A stretch of 64,000 nt of DNA, taken from the NCBI RefSeq assembly GCF_900095855.1, contig NZ_FMIY01000002.1:363322-427321 (forward strand), read 5' to 3'. The stretch's first letter is position 1. Every line of letters starts with the position of its first letter. Origin of the DNA: Megasphaera coli (GTDB lineage Bacteria; Bacillota; Negativicutes; Veillonellales; Megasphaeraceae). Positions 63,496 to 64,000 of this stretch are shown one piece after another. The translations under genes and the position numbers were made by a program. The notes under the pieces were generated by a model. That model searched no databases and was not told the DNA's origin. It worked only from the letters and a program-made list of their open reading frames with translations.

Positions 63496-64000
63496 ATGCG
63501 AACATTTACAAAGCTTATTATCAATAAAAAAGCGGAGAGATTGGCTCTCACAGGTCATCCCTGGGTATACGGCGAAGAGGTTGTCCGTACGGAAGGCGAG
63601 TATGAGACAGGCGATCTCGTCGACGTGTATACGGAGAAAGGACGCTATATAGGCACGGGCTTTGCCAACGACATCTCCAAGATTCGCGTCCGCCTCGTCT
63701 CACGCAATGCAAACGATTGTTTTGATGAAGCCTTTTGGCAGCGCCGCGTCTCCTATGCCGCGGCCTATCGCCGAACCGTCATGAAGGGCAGGGACTTTGA
63801 ATGCTGTCGTCTCATCCACGGTGATGCCGACGGTATGCCGGGCCTCACCGTGGACAGATACAACGACATCTTGGTCGCCCGGACGCTGTGCTACGGTACG
63901 GATGCCGTTAAAAAGCGTATTTTTAAAGCCCTTGTCGGCGTTCTTAACGAATACGGTGTGGCTATAAGCGGTATATACGAGCGAAATGACGTGAAAGTTC
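63496..64000 (+). CDS. RlmI-type class I SAM rRNA methyltransferase (5' part)
   Basis: An open frame starts at ATG 63496 behind ATAGGAGAT, 7 bases after hslU, and runs off the window edge after 168 codons. The N-terminus is a PUA domain ('LALTGHPWVYGEEVVRTEG', 'YIGTGFANDISKIRVRLVS') followed by the EEHEE-type linker and 'LIHGDADGMPGLTVDRYND', the hallmark of RlmI/RlmK-like 23S rRNA cytosine-5 methyltransferases. The SAM-binding domain lies beyond the edge, so the exact target cannot be judged. Confidence 0.88.
   Translation, partial: MRTFTKLIINKKAERLALTGHPWVYGEEVVRTEGEYETGDLVDVYTEKGRYIGTGFANDISKIRVRLVSRNANDCFDEAFWQRRVSYAAAYRRTVMKGRDFECCRLIHGDADGMPGLTVDRYNDILVARTLCYGTDAVKKRIFKALVGVLNEYGVAISGIYERNDVKV

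Overview
The window reads as chromosomal DNA of a diderm Firmicute of the Negativicutes, probably a Veillonellales member of Megasphaera type. The gene order is Firmicute-like: atp genes, miaB-mutS-mutL-miaA, rnmV-rsmA, phoH-ybeY-cdd-era-recO, mreBCD-PBP2-minD-rodA followed by rng, and topA-trmFO-hslVU. The same DNA also encodes outer-membrane features: a trimeric autotransporter with an extended signal peptide and an SLH domain, and an RND efflux pair. Genus-level placement is inference; no rRNA gene is present to test it. No tRNA, rRNA or CRISPR array was recognised.

Layout. 1-3709: end of the ATP synthase operon (atpA 3' part, atpG, atpD, atpC) with a strong terminator. 3769-5155: a MalY/PatB-type PLP lyase with its own promoter and terminator. 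5253-16053: one long run of genes for tRNA modification, mismatch repair and rRNA maturation (miaB, mutS, mutL, a methyltransferase, miaA, a methionine gamma-lyase-like gene, rnmV, rsmA) ending in a cysteine-less thioredoxin-like protein. 16063-16762: a peroxiredoxin with a near-consensus promoter. 16786-23337: TVP38-type membrane protein, radical SAM protein, phoH, ybeY, cdd, era, a CBS/CorC protein and a divergent recO. 23326-25259: a solitary RAYT-type transposase (minus strand) and a MATE exporter. 25378-29495: RND efflux adaptor and pump. 29571-39974: elongation and shape genes (mreB, mreC, mreD, PBP2, a MinD-like ATPase, rodA), then a B12-type radical SAM protein, its DUF2344 partner and RNase G. 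40018-43215 (minus): M18 aminopeptidase and NAD synthetase. 43407-45286: tatA, a secreted VWA protein and a secreted SIMPL-domain protein. 45370-52405: two divergent XRE-like regulators, then a 1980-residue YadA-type adhesin. 52419-57278: small secreted protein and a manganese/zinc-type ABC transporter operon ending in its DtxR/MntR-family repressor. 57334-57957: a small secreted protein with a disrupted start and an AT-rich spacer. 57958-64000: topA, trmFO, hslV, hslU and the start of an RlmI-type methyltransferase.

Most genes are tightly spaced and often overlap by 1-26 bases, so translational coupling is likely. Recognisable promoters and hairpin terminators sit at the unit borders. The most unusual items are the adhesin, whose outer-membrane anchor is followed by a predicted periplasmic peptidoglycan-binding SLH domain; a MinD homologue with neither MinC nor MinE beside it, inside the PBP2-RodA operon; a homopolymer-linked frame break at the start of a secreted protein gene; and a DtxR-type operator overlapping the metal transporter promoter. 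No stretch longer than 300 bases lacks a gene.
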